A stretch of 64,000 nt of DNA, from contig JAHLKH010000088.1 of NCBI GenBank assembly GCA_025526915.1, positions 1 to 64,000 on the forward strand, given 5' to 3'. Below, piece after piece: positions 8,377 to 17,900 of this stretch (the stretch's first letter is position 1; every line of letters starts with the position of its first letter). The position numbers and the translations under genes were made by a program. The stretch is from Entophlyctis helioformis (Eukaryota > Chytridiomycota > Chytridiomycetes > Chytridiales > Chytriomycetaceae). The notes below the pieces were generated by a model. That model ran no database searches. It worked only from the letters and a program-made list of their open reading frames with translations, and had not been told where the DNA came from.

Positions 8377-11300
8377 ATGGATTCACGGTCTGCCATTGCA
8401 ACTACGAGGCAGACTGTTGCATCGCCCGCCATGTTTGCAAGTCAAGGTAAGAGATCGTCATGGCGTTCTTCTGTTCTAGTTGATGGCTCACAGTATGCAT
8501 TGAGTGGCAGTCCAAAGCCAATGCTTGTTGTTGGAAATGACTCCGACCTTGTTGCCCATGCTGCTGGGCATTGTGCTGTCATTTTGACACACATGCAGCA
8601 TGGGCGGATTGCACCAATGCGATCCTACAACCATGGTGGGATTGCCACCATGGCATCCACCTTTGGTGTGCGGGATTTTCGCGGTGTGTGCAAGCTGATT
8701 GCTTCACTTTCTCATACAGATTTCTTTGCCCGCCATGGCTACGGTGAGTTGCCGCGCCTGTTTTGTTGTATCTGTCATCACTCATGCCATTCTTTGTCTT
8801 TGTGCACGATTCTGCTTGCATTCCCTGCCAGGAATCGCGGCCGCCGCTGAATTCACCAACACACAGTTCAACGCCAAGGCTGTCAAGCTGGGGATTGAGA
8901 AATTCGAGCTCTGTGCCATCCTTCAAACTCCATTTGAGGCCAGCATATTCATGCATGCTGTCAAGGACGCGTACATCAAGGAGTTGGCTGAGATTGGCGA
9001 TGGGAGCCTTGTGCACTCATTCCAGAATGCATTTGACATCTTTGTCAACCAGACTGAGCCCAGTGCACCAACTGGCGTGATTGCAACCAGGCAAGCTTCT
9101 TGATTAAGTGCGGTTGCAGACATACTGGCATTGACACGTTTGAATGCCTTGCCAGTTCTGAGCATCAATCAGGCAATGCCAACAGCATGGATGTTGACAC
9201 AGCTGCCTCAGCTGAGACCAAGTATGCATGCATGTCATCTGTGGCGTTTCTGGAAAAACTGACACCACATGTCTGTGTTGATGCCATTCTCTGATCATTC
9301 TCCAGGTGCTCGTCGCCTGGATGCTGCTTGAATCATCCCAAGGCAAAGAATGGCGAGCCCATCCCTGCAGCTGTTCATCTTACGCGCAGTGCTGTTGAGC
9401 AGCTTGCCATCACCATTGTCATCAGTGGGCAGCTGGACGCTGCATTCAGGGAAGTCAAGGGATGCCGCGTGGCGATGGGTGCCATCAACAGGCATGCGGT
9501 TGAGCTCCTTGCCAAGAACTACAATGCCGTCACACGCCGTAATATCCTCTCTGCCATCTGCAGGACGGCTAGTACCCAGCTTCTGCAGACCGTCAGGGAG
9601 CAATCTATTGAGCCGGATGAGTACGCAGGTATCAGCAAGCAAGATAAGCTCATTTTGCACGCCTTTGTAAGTTGCTGCATGGCTTGGATGCATGCTGTTG
9701 CTCTTGCACCATGTGTGGTTGTTGACCTTGAATATGACTGACTTGATCCATTGCTCCTGCACAGACTGTTGCTCCAAGAATGCGCGATCGGCTGTACAAG
9801 ATCGCGCATCCCAAACGCGCCACATTCTGCAATGTATCCACTCCCAGTATGTGCTGCTTGCTTTGTGATGACTTGATATCATCCACTCACAATGCCATCA
9901 TTGTGGAACGCATTATTGCAGATCCACAAACGCAGCAAGACACACAGCCGATCAAGCACCGCAGACGGATCAGTACAAGAGTGGCACTGGCAGACACGTT
10001 TGAAGTTATCCATGCGGAGGCCACAGACCTGCTGGACGCCCTGAACGGCCTCAAGAATCGGCGCATCAGCATGGGCAAGGGCAAGGGCAGGGGCAATTCA
10101 ATCACACTTGTCAATCAGCGTCTAAAGGCCATTACTCTGCTGCAGAAAGTCATCGAGCAAGCTGCAGTGCGTCTCATCTTCCATTGTCTGTGTGTGCCGC
10201 AGTGATTTGGCACGATTGCTCATCCTTTTGCTTGACAGGCTGGCCCTCCTCCACCGCCAGAAAAGCTGCCCAAGTCATCTGAGAATGATCGTGCCAACCA
10301 AGCATGCCTTAAGAGATTCCCTCTTGGTGTGTTTGATGACACAAAGACAACTGTGAGTGGAACTGCAGGCTTGTGATTGTGAGCATCTTGTGCACGCAGA
10401 ATGGACACCTGATACTGGATCCAACCGCGACAGGAGCCACGCCATTGCACGCCGGCCATGCTGGCTGCACGTGAGAAGGAGAGGGCAGAGCGTGCAGAGA
10501 AGGCCAAGGCAGATGAGATCGTCAAGGAGAACAAGAAGGATGCGAGCAAGCAAGCCCGCCAGGCTCAATCTGAGGATGAGACACGGGCGTAAGTGGCATA
10601 TGGCATGTCGCGTGCCTTGATTGTGCTTGCTGACATGCATTCTGCTGGCAGATACACATTTCATGATCGACGCGCCTGGCACAATGAGCTTGTCCAGATG
10701 GGCGACTTCCAACAAGGGGCCTGCCAGACTCTTCCTGCAGCCGCCAATTTCAAAGCACCAACAGAGGAGGGCACGGAGAAAGACAAGGAGAAGGACGAGC
10801 ACGAGCGCGAGCAGGAGGCACAGCAGCATCCCAAAGCACCAAAGGCTCAGACAAACACACAGCAACATCGCCCCAATATGATCGTGGATCTGAAGGTATG
10901 GGAGTTGATCGCCATGCTGCTCTGCATGCTCGGCTTTGTGTGTGCTGACAGCTGTGCAGGAGATGGTTTCAGACAATCCAGCAAGCGCAAAGTTGTTGGG
11001 CCCTCCAGCCAAACCACTTTCAGCAGAGCAAACCGTCGCCATGGTTGTCCTAGCCTGCATTTCCAAGGTTTACACGTTCATCGTCGGCGCTCGGCATGTC
11101 GGGATTGTGATGCTCGGCGCTGTTCTCGAAGTACTGCTCAAGCTCGAGTCAGATGAGCCGCTGCCACTTGATTATCGCGTTTTCAAGTGGACCCGCGATG
11201 GAAAGACCAACTACTGCTTTCTTGATCGCGAGAAACTTGACCGCAAGACAGAGGCTGCGCTCTTGGCAGGATACTGTGTGCTGGAAAAGGACACCATGGT

Positions 11301-14300
11301 CCGGTTTATGTACGGCGTTGGTCCACATGGTCGCAAGGGCAAAATCCCTTTCTATGGGGATTCTGTGATCCTCTCAAAGGACACAGTGCTTGAGCTCTGC
11401 TCGCTCGGACGCGTCAAGAAGCCCAAGCAGCCCAATGGCCCCAATGACCCTGACGGTCCTGACAGCCATGAGGACGATCGCGACCACGAGGATGATGATG
11501 ATCATGATGACCACGAGGACGATGAGATCATGAGGATCACAAGGACGACGAGCAGCATGAGGATCACGAGGATGACGAGCAGCATGAGCAGCACGAGCAG
11601 CAAGCAGAAGCAGAAGCAGCAGCAGTCATTCCAACTGCCAATCAACTCCTCACAGCACTGACCAGCAGCAGATCCGGCGGCGAGACGTCTGTGGCATGTC
11701 TCCTACGCCACATTGTCACGATTGTTGGCAATGGTCGCATGGCAAAGCCGCGATCATATATGGACACCACCAACGCATGGCTGGTCACCGTCATGCAACT
11801 GATTGTTCACCGTAACTGGACGCGGCGCATGGTGCACGCCAATGCAGGCAAGGTGCGTGCAGACATGGCTGATGCTGACATGATGGGCATGGATATGATG
11901 GATGCTGACAAGATGGACGCGATCCAGACGAGCACGATTCAGGCGGATTTGGACAAGGCAGTCCTGCCATGCAAGCTGGCTGTTGGTCTGTGTGGGAAAG
12001 CGGCCAATGACATCTACAGCTACTTGGCCCGAGATATCTGCACCATGCTGGCAGTGCATGTCATCTCGAACCAGTCGATGCTCGTGCTTGCTGCTGCCCA
12101 CCAGCTGATGCCCAGTGCATCAAAGGAGGAGGTCGTGGCATCAGTCGCGGCCATGACCAAAGCCATTGAGGACGCCATGCCACTGGCCGCCAAGGACGCG
12201 GCACCACTGGTCGCTGAGGACGCCATGCCAATGGTTGCTGAGGATACCCCATCGCCGGCCAATCTTGACGCTGCACCACAAGCCACTCTGGATGCTGCAC
12301 CTCCTGCAACAGGTCGCAAGAGGGCCCTGTCTAGCTCTTTGTTGCCCACCGATTGCACCGCGACCAAGAAGCCATGTGGCGAGAGGGATGAGGCCACCAC
12401 AGACGTGGCATCCAGCACACCTTCAGACATGGAGGGCATAGCCATTTCTGGGATCCCCCGACAGCTGGTTAGGCTTGCGGCAATCTTGCTCAACAAGTCG
12501 CTGTCGGAAATAGGCAAGTTCTACCGGCTGCGCAAGCTGGCCGGCAAAACAGTGATCAAGTTATGCCCTGAGGCGGCGAATCGGGACCCGTTTGTTCATA
12601 TCACCGAGACCATTCTGTTTTGGTCGGTGATAGGGAACCCAAAGGATCGCAAGCCAACCAAGAACAATGCTGCATTGCAGGCTTTGCAAAAGCGTCTCTT
12701 GGCTGCGATCAGCAGTAGGTCGCACTTGGTTATGCCATGTTTACATGATTTGATACTTACAAACCACTCTTCTCAAAGAGCCTGGCTCGCAAGCCTTGAC
12801 TCTTGCGTCATCCAACAAGGACATACAAGCCGCTTTCAGCTCAAGCCGCGAGGATTGCGTTCTCGACATTCTCCTCCCCGGACTCGCCTCGGATACACGA
12901 CGCTTCCAGACGCCTGCAGACGCTAAGGTCCAGATGGACGCGGCCAACGCCAAGGCAAAGAAAGCGGCTACAGCCAAGGCGACGCGAGAGGCCAACAAGC
13001 AGAGTCTGGTTGGCAAGGAGCGCGAGGATTACATCCAGGCTGCGATCAAAGCCCTGCCCCCAGCGCGACCAACCAAGGCTGTCAGACTAGGCAGCATCAA
13101 GACCGATGGATACAGCGTTTCTCAGCTGACTCTGGACTTTCGCACAGACCGTCCAGAGTCGCCTCGCAGTATGTGGCATACTTGAATGCGATGGTGCACA
13201 CATTGATTCTGACATCCGCCTTGCTCTGCAGATCCCAATGCGGCTTCTCCAGCCCAGCAGCTCAGTCTTGCTGGTGATGCTCATGATGATGAGGCCAATG
13301 ACGGGCATGATCACATGGATTGCGAATGTGAGTTGCTGTGCCAATCCAGACGCGCACTTGTTGTCCACACCGACTGACATGCCATCCACAGCCGCCAATC
13401 CAGCCAACCCATCAGCCGCCAAGCCAAAAGCGCCCAATCCTGTAAGTCACTTGCATGCTAACCTCGCGCATTAGTGCACATGCGTTGCACATTCCTCACT
13501 CATGCCATGGCACGACAGGCCCAGCGCAACTTTTACGCCTCTCAGCAATTGCCCAACATCCTCAAAGCCAACAATCTGTTCACCAACAAGGGCTACCGGT
13601 TTGTGCGTATTGTCAGCTTTGATTGGGGCGAGCGGTACCTGTATGGCGCATCCAGCATCTTGGTCGATCTCAGAGACTTTTCGTATAAGCTCGAGGCCAA
13701 CTACGTGCTCGCCTCTGGCATGGCACAAGCTGAGCGCAATTTTCAGTGGTGGTATGCATGCAATGACTCTGCCACGTGCACTCTTGACCAGATCAACTCA
13801 CAGTGCCTGCCTCTTGTGCCAGGTTTGATGACCGACTTGCCAAGGCTGCCGATGTCCACAAGGCCATTGCATTCAAGACAGCAAAGCATGCCGATCCAAA
13901 CGTCAAGCCTGGCGAGAGAGCCTTTTGGGATCTGCGCTGCCATGCGTACTGCACGCCATTCCTGAATGCACGGGTACGGTTTCTCTGTTTCTGGATGCCC
14001 ATTGACATGGCCGCCAAGCTGCTTGATTGCCTGCTGATTGCACTGGATGGCATGGCGTGGCATGGCATTCCACAGAAGGTCAAGGCCAAGCGGTTCACCA
14101 TGTGCAGCAACAGCACGTCTGATCGCGGAAACGCTCTTGAGGGCATCATGAAGCTGGCAGGATCGACCACTGGAAAGCGCGCATCTGCTGCATCTCAAGG
14201 CCGCTGTGACAAGCCAACAGACAAGGACACTCCCGTTGTGTGGGCATTTGGCATCGACTTTACAGGCCAAGGTGGCCGGCACGCTGTGTTTGAGAAGTTT

Positions 14301-14903
14301 CTCATCAGGCATCTGCGGTCGTCTGGATATGCCTATGTGCGTCTGATGCCCATCCCATCCATCTGTGCACCAACTGACACACGATCATGCACACACACCA
14401 CACAGATCTACTGCTGCAACGAGAACCTGACCAGCCAGATGTGCCCGCAGTGCAAGCAGCGGATCCCAGACAAGAACCGCACCAACCTGCGACGCTACGA
14501 GTGCACAGACTGCAAGACCGTCTACCACCGAGACGTTCTTGGAGCCACCAACATCGGGATGGTTGCACTGTGGCATCTGCTCTTTGGACACCGGCCGCTC
14601 TACTTGACGCACACCAAAGCCGACAGCAATCCAGCCACGCAAGCGCACCTCAACAGCATCGCGGCAATGCATATCTCCATCCAGCTGCGTGCAATACGTG
14701 CTCCGCCTGTCGACCAGCAGCCTCTGGCACCACCCGATCCGCCCGTCATCCAGCAGCCTCCAACACCACCCGATCGGCCTGTCGTCCAGGATCGTGCAAG
14801 ACGTGTCGACAAGCTGCGTCCAACACAGTCACAGCGCGTCAGCAAGTCACAGCGTGCCAGCAAGTCACGTGCCACTCCACGTGACAAGCCTTTGGCGCTC
14901 TGA
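8377..14903 (+). CDS. Fanzor1-like protein: RuvC/zinc-ribbon RNA-guided nuclease with long N-terminal extension (one frameshift)
   Basis: Fanzor proteins are eukaryotic TnpB relatives that cut DNA guided by an RNA encoded at their own 3' end. A phase-consistent model has 19 exons: 8377-8446, 8480-8683, 8720-8743, 8832-9090, 9120-9221, 9306-9666, 9765-9846, 9922-10166, 10239-10352, 10434-10588, 10652-10895, 10960-12714, 12779-13168, 13232-13327, 13392-13441, 13519-13751, 13823-13973, 14076-14336, 14406-14903 (about 1,764 codons). RuvC-I is IVSFDWGERYLYG (Asp codon 13621). The Fanzor1-type Glu is in CCNENLTSQ (14421). The zinc ribbon is CPQC...CTDC. RuvC-III is YHRDVLGATNIG (Asp 14532). The preceding SIKTDGYSVSQL resembles the TDG segment before RuvC-I in this family. 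The tail is Pro-rich, then basic (Lys/Arg/Ser). A one-base frame change near 11526 interrupts exon 12. The N-terminal 1,000-plus residues match nothing I recognise. Fanzor1 proteins are normally shorter, so a fusion or a mis-joined upstream gene is possible. Confidence 0.85.
14864..14885. repeat. Inverted repeat GTCACGTG/CACGTGAC at the end of the Fanzor coding region
   Basis: The arms GTCACGTG (14864-14871) and CACGTGAC (14878-14885) form a perfect 8-bp inverted repeat with a 6-bp loop. It overlaps the last codons of the Fanzor gene. The identical arm pair stands upstream of the gene at 8241-8268. Confidence 0.6.
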
Positions 14904-14930
14904 CTTGCAACACCACCACCAACTTTTGGA

Positions 14931-14948
14931 ATCGGGGGACCTCCCGAT
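14931..14948 (+). ncRNA. Candidate stem-loop of the Fanzor guide RNA (fRNA/omegaRNA-like)
   Basis: About 30 bp after the Fanzor stop lies ATCGGG-GGACCT-CCCGAT, a perfect 6-bp GC-rich stem with a 6-base loop. In Fanzor and TnpB loci the guide RNA overlaps the gene's 3' end and 3' UTR and contains conserved hairpins upstream of the guide. Position and structure fit, but no covariance or expression evidence is available from one sequence, so this is inference only. The end of the RNA and the guide cannot be defined. Confidence 0.3.
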
Positions 14949-15197
14949 CGACCTAACGGGTCACTTCAATAGAAGGTGAGACCCTTGTTGGATGTGCCTC
15001 GCCCACCTGCCGTCGCATGCTCGTTGCTGACTCGAACCTTCCATCGTGTGATGTATGGGTTTGCATTCGACGCCTCTCGCGTCCAATTTAATTCAATACT
15101 TCTTGGTAATTGTATGAATATCGGGCCAGATTCATTGTGACAGACAGGCAGATGCAGGCAGGATCTGGCCGCAGACGGTGAGAGACAGACAGACAGA

Positions 15198-15926
15198 CTA
15201 GAAGAGCGAGAACGAGGCAAAGGCAGCGCCGAGGAGGACGGCAGCGGCCACAGCGACAAAGCGTCCCTCGACGATCGAGGCGCTGCCGGGCACGGTGACG
15301 GCAGTGGGCGAAGACGTCGAGCCCGTGTTGCCGCCGGCGCCGGTGCCGGTGGTGGGCGGGGTCAGGACGGGCAGAGCGCACTGCGACTGAATGCCCTGGT
15401 TCGCGAGCGGGATCTTGTTGGAGGGGAACTGCTCGAGGACCGAGGCAACGACCTGCACGTTGGCGCTGTTGTAGGGCAGGCCGCCCACACAAATGTCCTG
15501 CACGGCGAAAACGGCCTGGCTCGTGGGTGCACCGTTGGGGGCTGGCGCCGCGACATACAGGAACATGATGCGGGTGTCGTTGACCACGGCCTGGCTGCCG
15601 GTGTTGGCCGGGCAGCCGGCCTTGGGGAAGCCAAAGTTGGCAACCAGCACGGTCGCGCCAGCCAGCCCGGTTCCGGGCGACGGGGGCGACGAGAACGAGC
15701 CCCACAGGCAGCGAATGGCAACGGTTGCGTTGTAGCTGCCCGGCGTGGCGAGCGGGCTGGAGCCGAGGTTCGTCGACATGACGGTGCCCACGACCGTGTA
15801 CTGGGCGTTCTTGATGAGGCATGTGGGGTCGGCGGGCAGGCCGCAGTTGGGCGCAGACTGGAAGGTGAGCTGCGCAGATGCAGACAGGGCCGCAGTGGCA
15901 GCAACGAGGAGCGACGAGAGGAGCAT
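15198..15926 (-). CDS. Secreted, probably GPI-anchored cell-surface protein
   Basis: A 242-residue protein from a single exon. It starts MLLSSLLVAATAALSASAQ, a clear signal peptide with a likely cut after ASA. The mature part has several Cys (NCGLPADPTC, RCLWG, AGCP, DICVGG, SQCALP), compatible with disulphides in a small extracellular fold. A Thr/Gly/Ser/Pro-rich spacer of about 30 residues follows. The C-terminus is hydrophobic (VAVAAAVLLGAAFASFSLF), the pattern of a GPI attachment signal in fungal wall proteins. No family is recognised. It is transcribed toward the Fanzor gene, with about 300 bp between the two stop codons. Confidence 0.75.
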   Translation of the reverse strand: MLLSSLLVAATAALSASAQLTFQSAPNCGLPADPTCLIKNAQYTVVGTVMSTNLGSSPLATPGSYNATVAIRCLWGSFSSPPSPGTGLAGATVLVANFGFPKAGCPANTGSQAVVNDTRIMFLYVAAPAPNGAPTSQAVFAVQDICVGGLPYNSANVQVVASVLEQFPSNKIPLANQGIQSQCALPVLTPPTTGTGAGGNTGSTSSPTAVTVPGSASIVEGRFVAVAAAVLLGAAFASFSLF

Positions 15927-16092
15927 TCTGCGGCTGTGCTAGGCGTGGGCTTTGTTTGTTTGAAAGGCAAGCAGATGCGTGGCTGGCCGCTTTTGTACGC
16001 ATCACGCACCGTCTGCCAAATGCGGGCTGGCACTGGGCGGCACTGGGCGGACACGCAGCCAAGCACTGCTTGCGGTAGATGTGTTTGTGCAT

Positions 16093-17730
16093 TCATTCGC
16101 CACGATAGCTGCTCGTTGTGCTGCTGCGATGCCGCTCGTGGCCATAGTCGGACCGTGCCAGCGACGGATGCAGCGACGACGCTCGGGACGCTGGCAGGTA
16201 GCTGTGGCTCGGCCGTCCGATCCCTGCCTGGCTTCCGCCCATGGCGATGCTCTGGCTCGGCCCTCCGCCGCCACCGCCGTTGCCGCCGCCCGTCAGCCCA
16301 AACGATCCTGTTGTTCCTGCTGCTCCTACCGCTCCTACTGCCCCGCCAACGTACAACACGCCAGCGCCATGGCCGATGGAGCCACCGCCGATGGAGCCAA
16401 CCGCACTGACGCGAACTGCGCCGTAGCTGCCAACTCCGCCCTGACTCATGCTGTCATCGTCCATGTCGCTCAGGTGCGGCGGGAGTGGCGGAAGGTGTGG
16501 CATCCCGTCCCGTCCGGGTGATGCTGCCATGGACATGCTCGAAATGGTCGTCAGCGTGGGTGCAAGCGACGGCTCGTAGAAATCGTGTGTGGCACCTTTC
16601 ATCATGCCGGCCTTGAAGTCGTCATTGGTGACGCGGCCGTCGCGGCCACCGCCCGCCCCGCCACCGCCTGGCCCGCCCACGTGCCCCTTTCCATGCGATC
16701 CGTGCACACTGCCCACTTGTCCCACGTTCTGCCGTCCAACCTTGGAGAGCACCATGTCCATTCCGAGCAGCATGAACAGCAACATGCTCCGCGTGTTGAC
16801 CAGCAGCCGTGCAATGGCCATTCCGCCCAGCGACTGGGCATGCCCGACCCGTGCAAGTGCCACGGCATTCATCGCAATGGCAGCCGTGTCGAGACAAACC
16901 ACCACAAGCAGCTTGGTGATGGTCACAATGGCCGATCCCCAGAAGATGTGGCTCAATGCTTGGTGCTGTTGCTGTTGCTGCTCGTACTGGTACTGCTGGC
17001 TTTGGTCGAATGAATCCTGGTCTTCATCTCGGTTATGTGCAACGTGCGACCGAGACACTTGCGATCTGCTGAGCTGCTGTTGCTGGTGATACGATTGCCG
17101 CTGATATCTGCTCTGCTGATTGAAATGCCCGCGATGAAAGGCACGCATCAGCCGCCCGCTCCTTGCATCGTCCATCAGCGCTCTCAGCGTGTCCAGATAC
17201 CCGGCCGACAAGATGGCTTCGTGTGCAATGAAGAGGATTGACCGCGAGATGCACAGAAGGCGGTTGCTTTGCATGGCAACGCGCGGCCACAATGCGCCAT
17301 TGCAATGCACCGTAACCATGATTCGTGCCAGCAGGTCGATGGCCACATACAGAAGCAGCGACGCGTGGACAAGGAACCGATAGGATCGCGATGGCCCAGA
17401 CACCATAAGCACCTTGGTCGAGAAGACATAGAACAGTGCCCAGAGCCCGAGCTGCTCAAACGAGCATGCGATGATGAGGAGCACTGTCTTGGTCTGGCAG
17501 GTGATGCTGGATCCCGACACATCCGCAAACCTCGCAGACACAGAGATAATCGACGATATGACATTGAGCAGGAATGCCAGCAGCAGCTTGACGGTGTTTC
17601 CCCGCAGTGCAAAGGGGAAGCGCACGATCGCAACCACACAGCCGAGCGTCAGCGTCATGATGCCGCTGCTTGCTTCCAGCGCGATGTTGAGCCCAAAGTC
17701 AAGAGCAAACTCGGGCTGCATTCCCGCCAT
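16093..17730 (-). CDS. Orphan seven-transmembrane protein with Q-rich loop and Gly-rich tail
   Basis: A 545-residue single-exon protein. Seven hydrophobic segments can be counted in the first 350 residues, at about residues 12-38, 47-70, 82-108, 121-145, 160-180, 260-290 and 300-325. Between segments five and six is a loop of about 75 residues rich in Gln, Arg and Ser (QQQQLSRSQVSRSH and QYEQQQQQHQ). After segment seven comes a 200-residue tail, Gly-rich with a Ser-rich end. The layout (seven segments, long third inner loop, long tail) resembles a G-protein-coupled receptor, but no family-specific motif is recognised. It is divergent from the CKAP2-like gene at 17901, with 170 bp of CAG/TAG-type trinucleotide runs between. 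Confidence 0.7.
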   Translation of the reverse strand: MAGMQPEFALDFGLNIALEASSGIMTLTLGCVVAIVRFPFALRGNTVKLLLAFLLNVISSIISVSARFADVSGSSITCQTKTVLLIIACSFEQLGLWALFYVFSTKVLMVSGPSRSYRFLVHASLLLYVAIDLLARIMVTVHCNGALWPRVAMQSNRLLCISRSILFIAHEAILSAGYLDTLRALMDDARSGRLMRAFHRGHFNQQSRYQRQSYHQQQQLSRSQVSRSHVAHNRDEDQDSFDQSQQYQYEQQQQQHQALSHIFWGSAIVTITKLLVVVCLDTAAIAMNAVALARVGHAQSLGGMAIARLLVNTRSMLLFMLLGMDMVLSKVGRQNVGQVGSVHGSHGKGHVGGPGGGGAGGGRDGRVTNDDFKAGMMKGATHDFYEPSLAPTLTTISSMSMAASPGRDGMPHLPPLPPHLSDMDDDSMSQGGVGSYGAVRVSAVGSIGGGSIGHGAGVLYVGGAVGAVGAAGTTGSFGLTGGGNGGGGGGPSQSIAMGGSQAGIGRPSHSYLPASRASSLHPSLARSDYGHERHRSSTTSSYRGE

Positions 17731-17900
17731 TTCCGTTGCTGCTGATTGCCGATTTTGAGTGAATCACTTGCGCCGTTTGGTCACGTCCGAAGTCGACCGC
17801 GCACGATCCACACGATCCAGCCTGCCTCACACGCCAACCGAACAGCAGCAACAGCAGCAGCAACAGTAGCAGCAGCAGTAGTAGTAGCAGCAGTGGTAGC

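Noticed and set aside
8265..8446. Alternative first exon in a Cys-rich frame (starting at 8373)
   Set aside because: Its phase does not join any downstream exon without a stop, whereas the frame starting at 8377 joins at 8480 cleanly.
14904..15197. Terminal inverted repeats or target-site duplication bounding the Fanzor element
   Set aside because: Apart from the short hairpin arms, no long matching ends between the 8.2-8.4 kb and 14.9-15.1 kb flanks could be found by eye.
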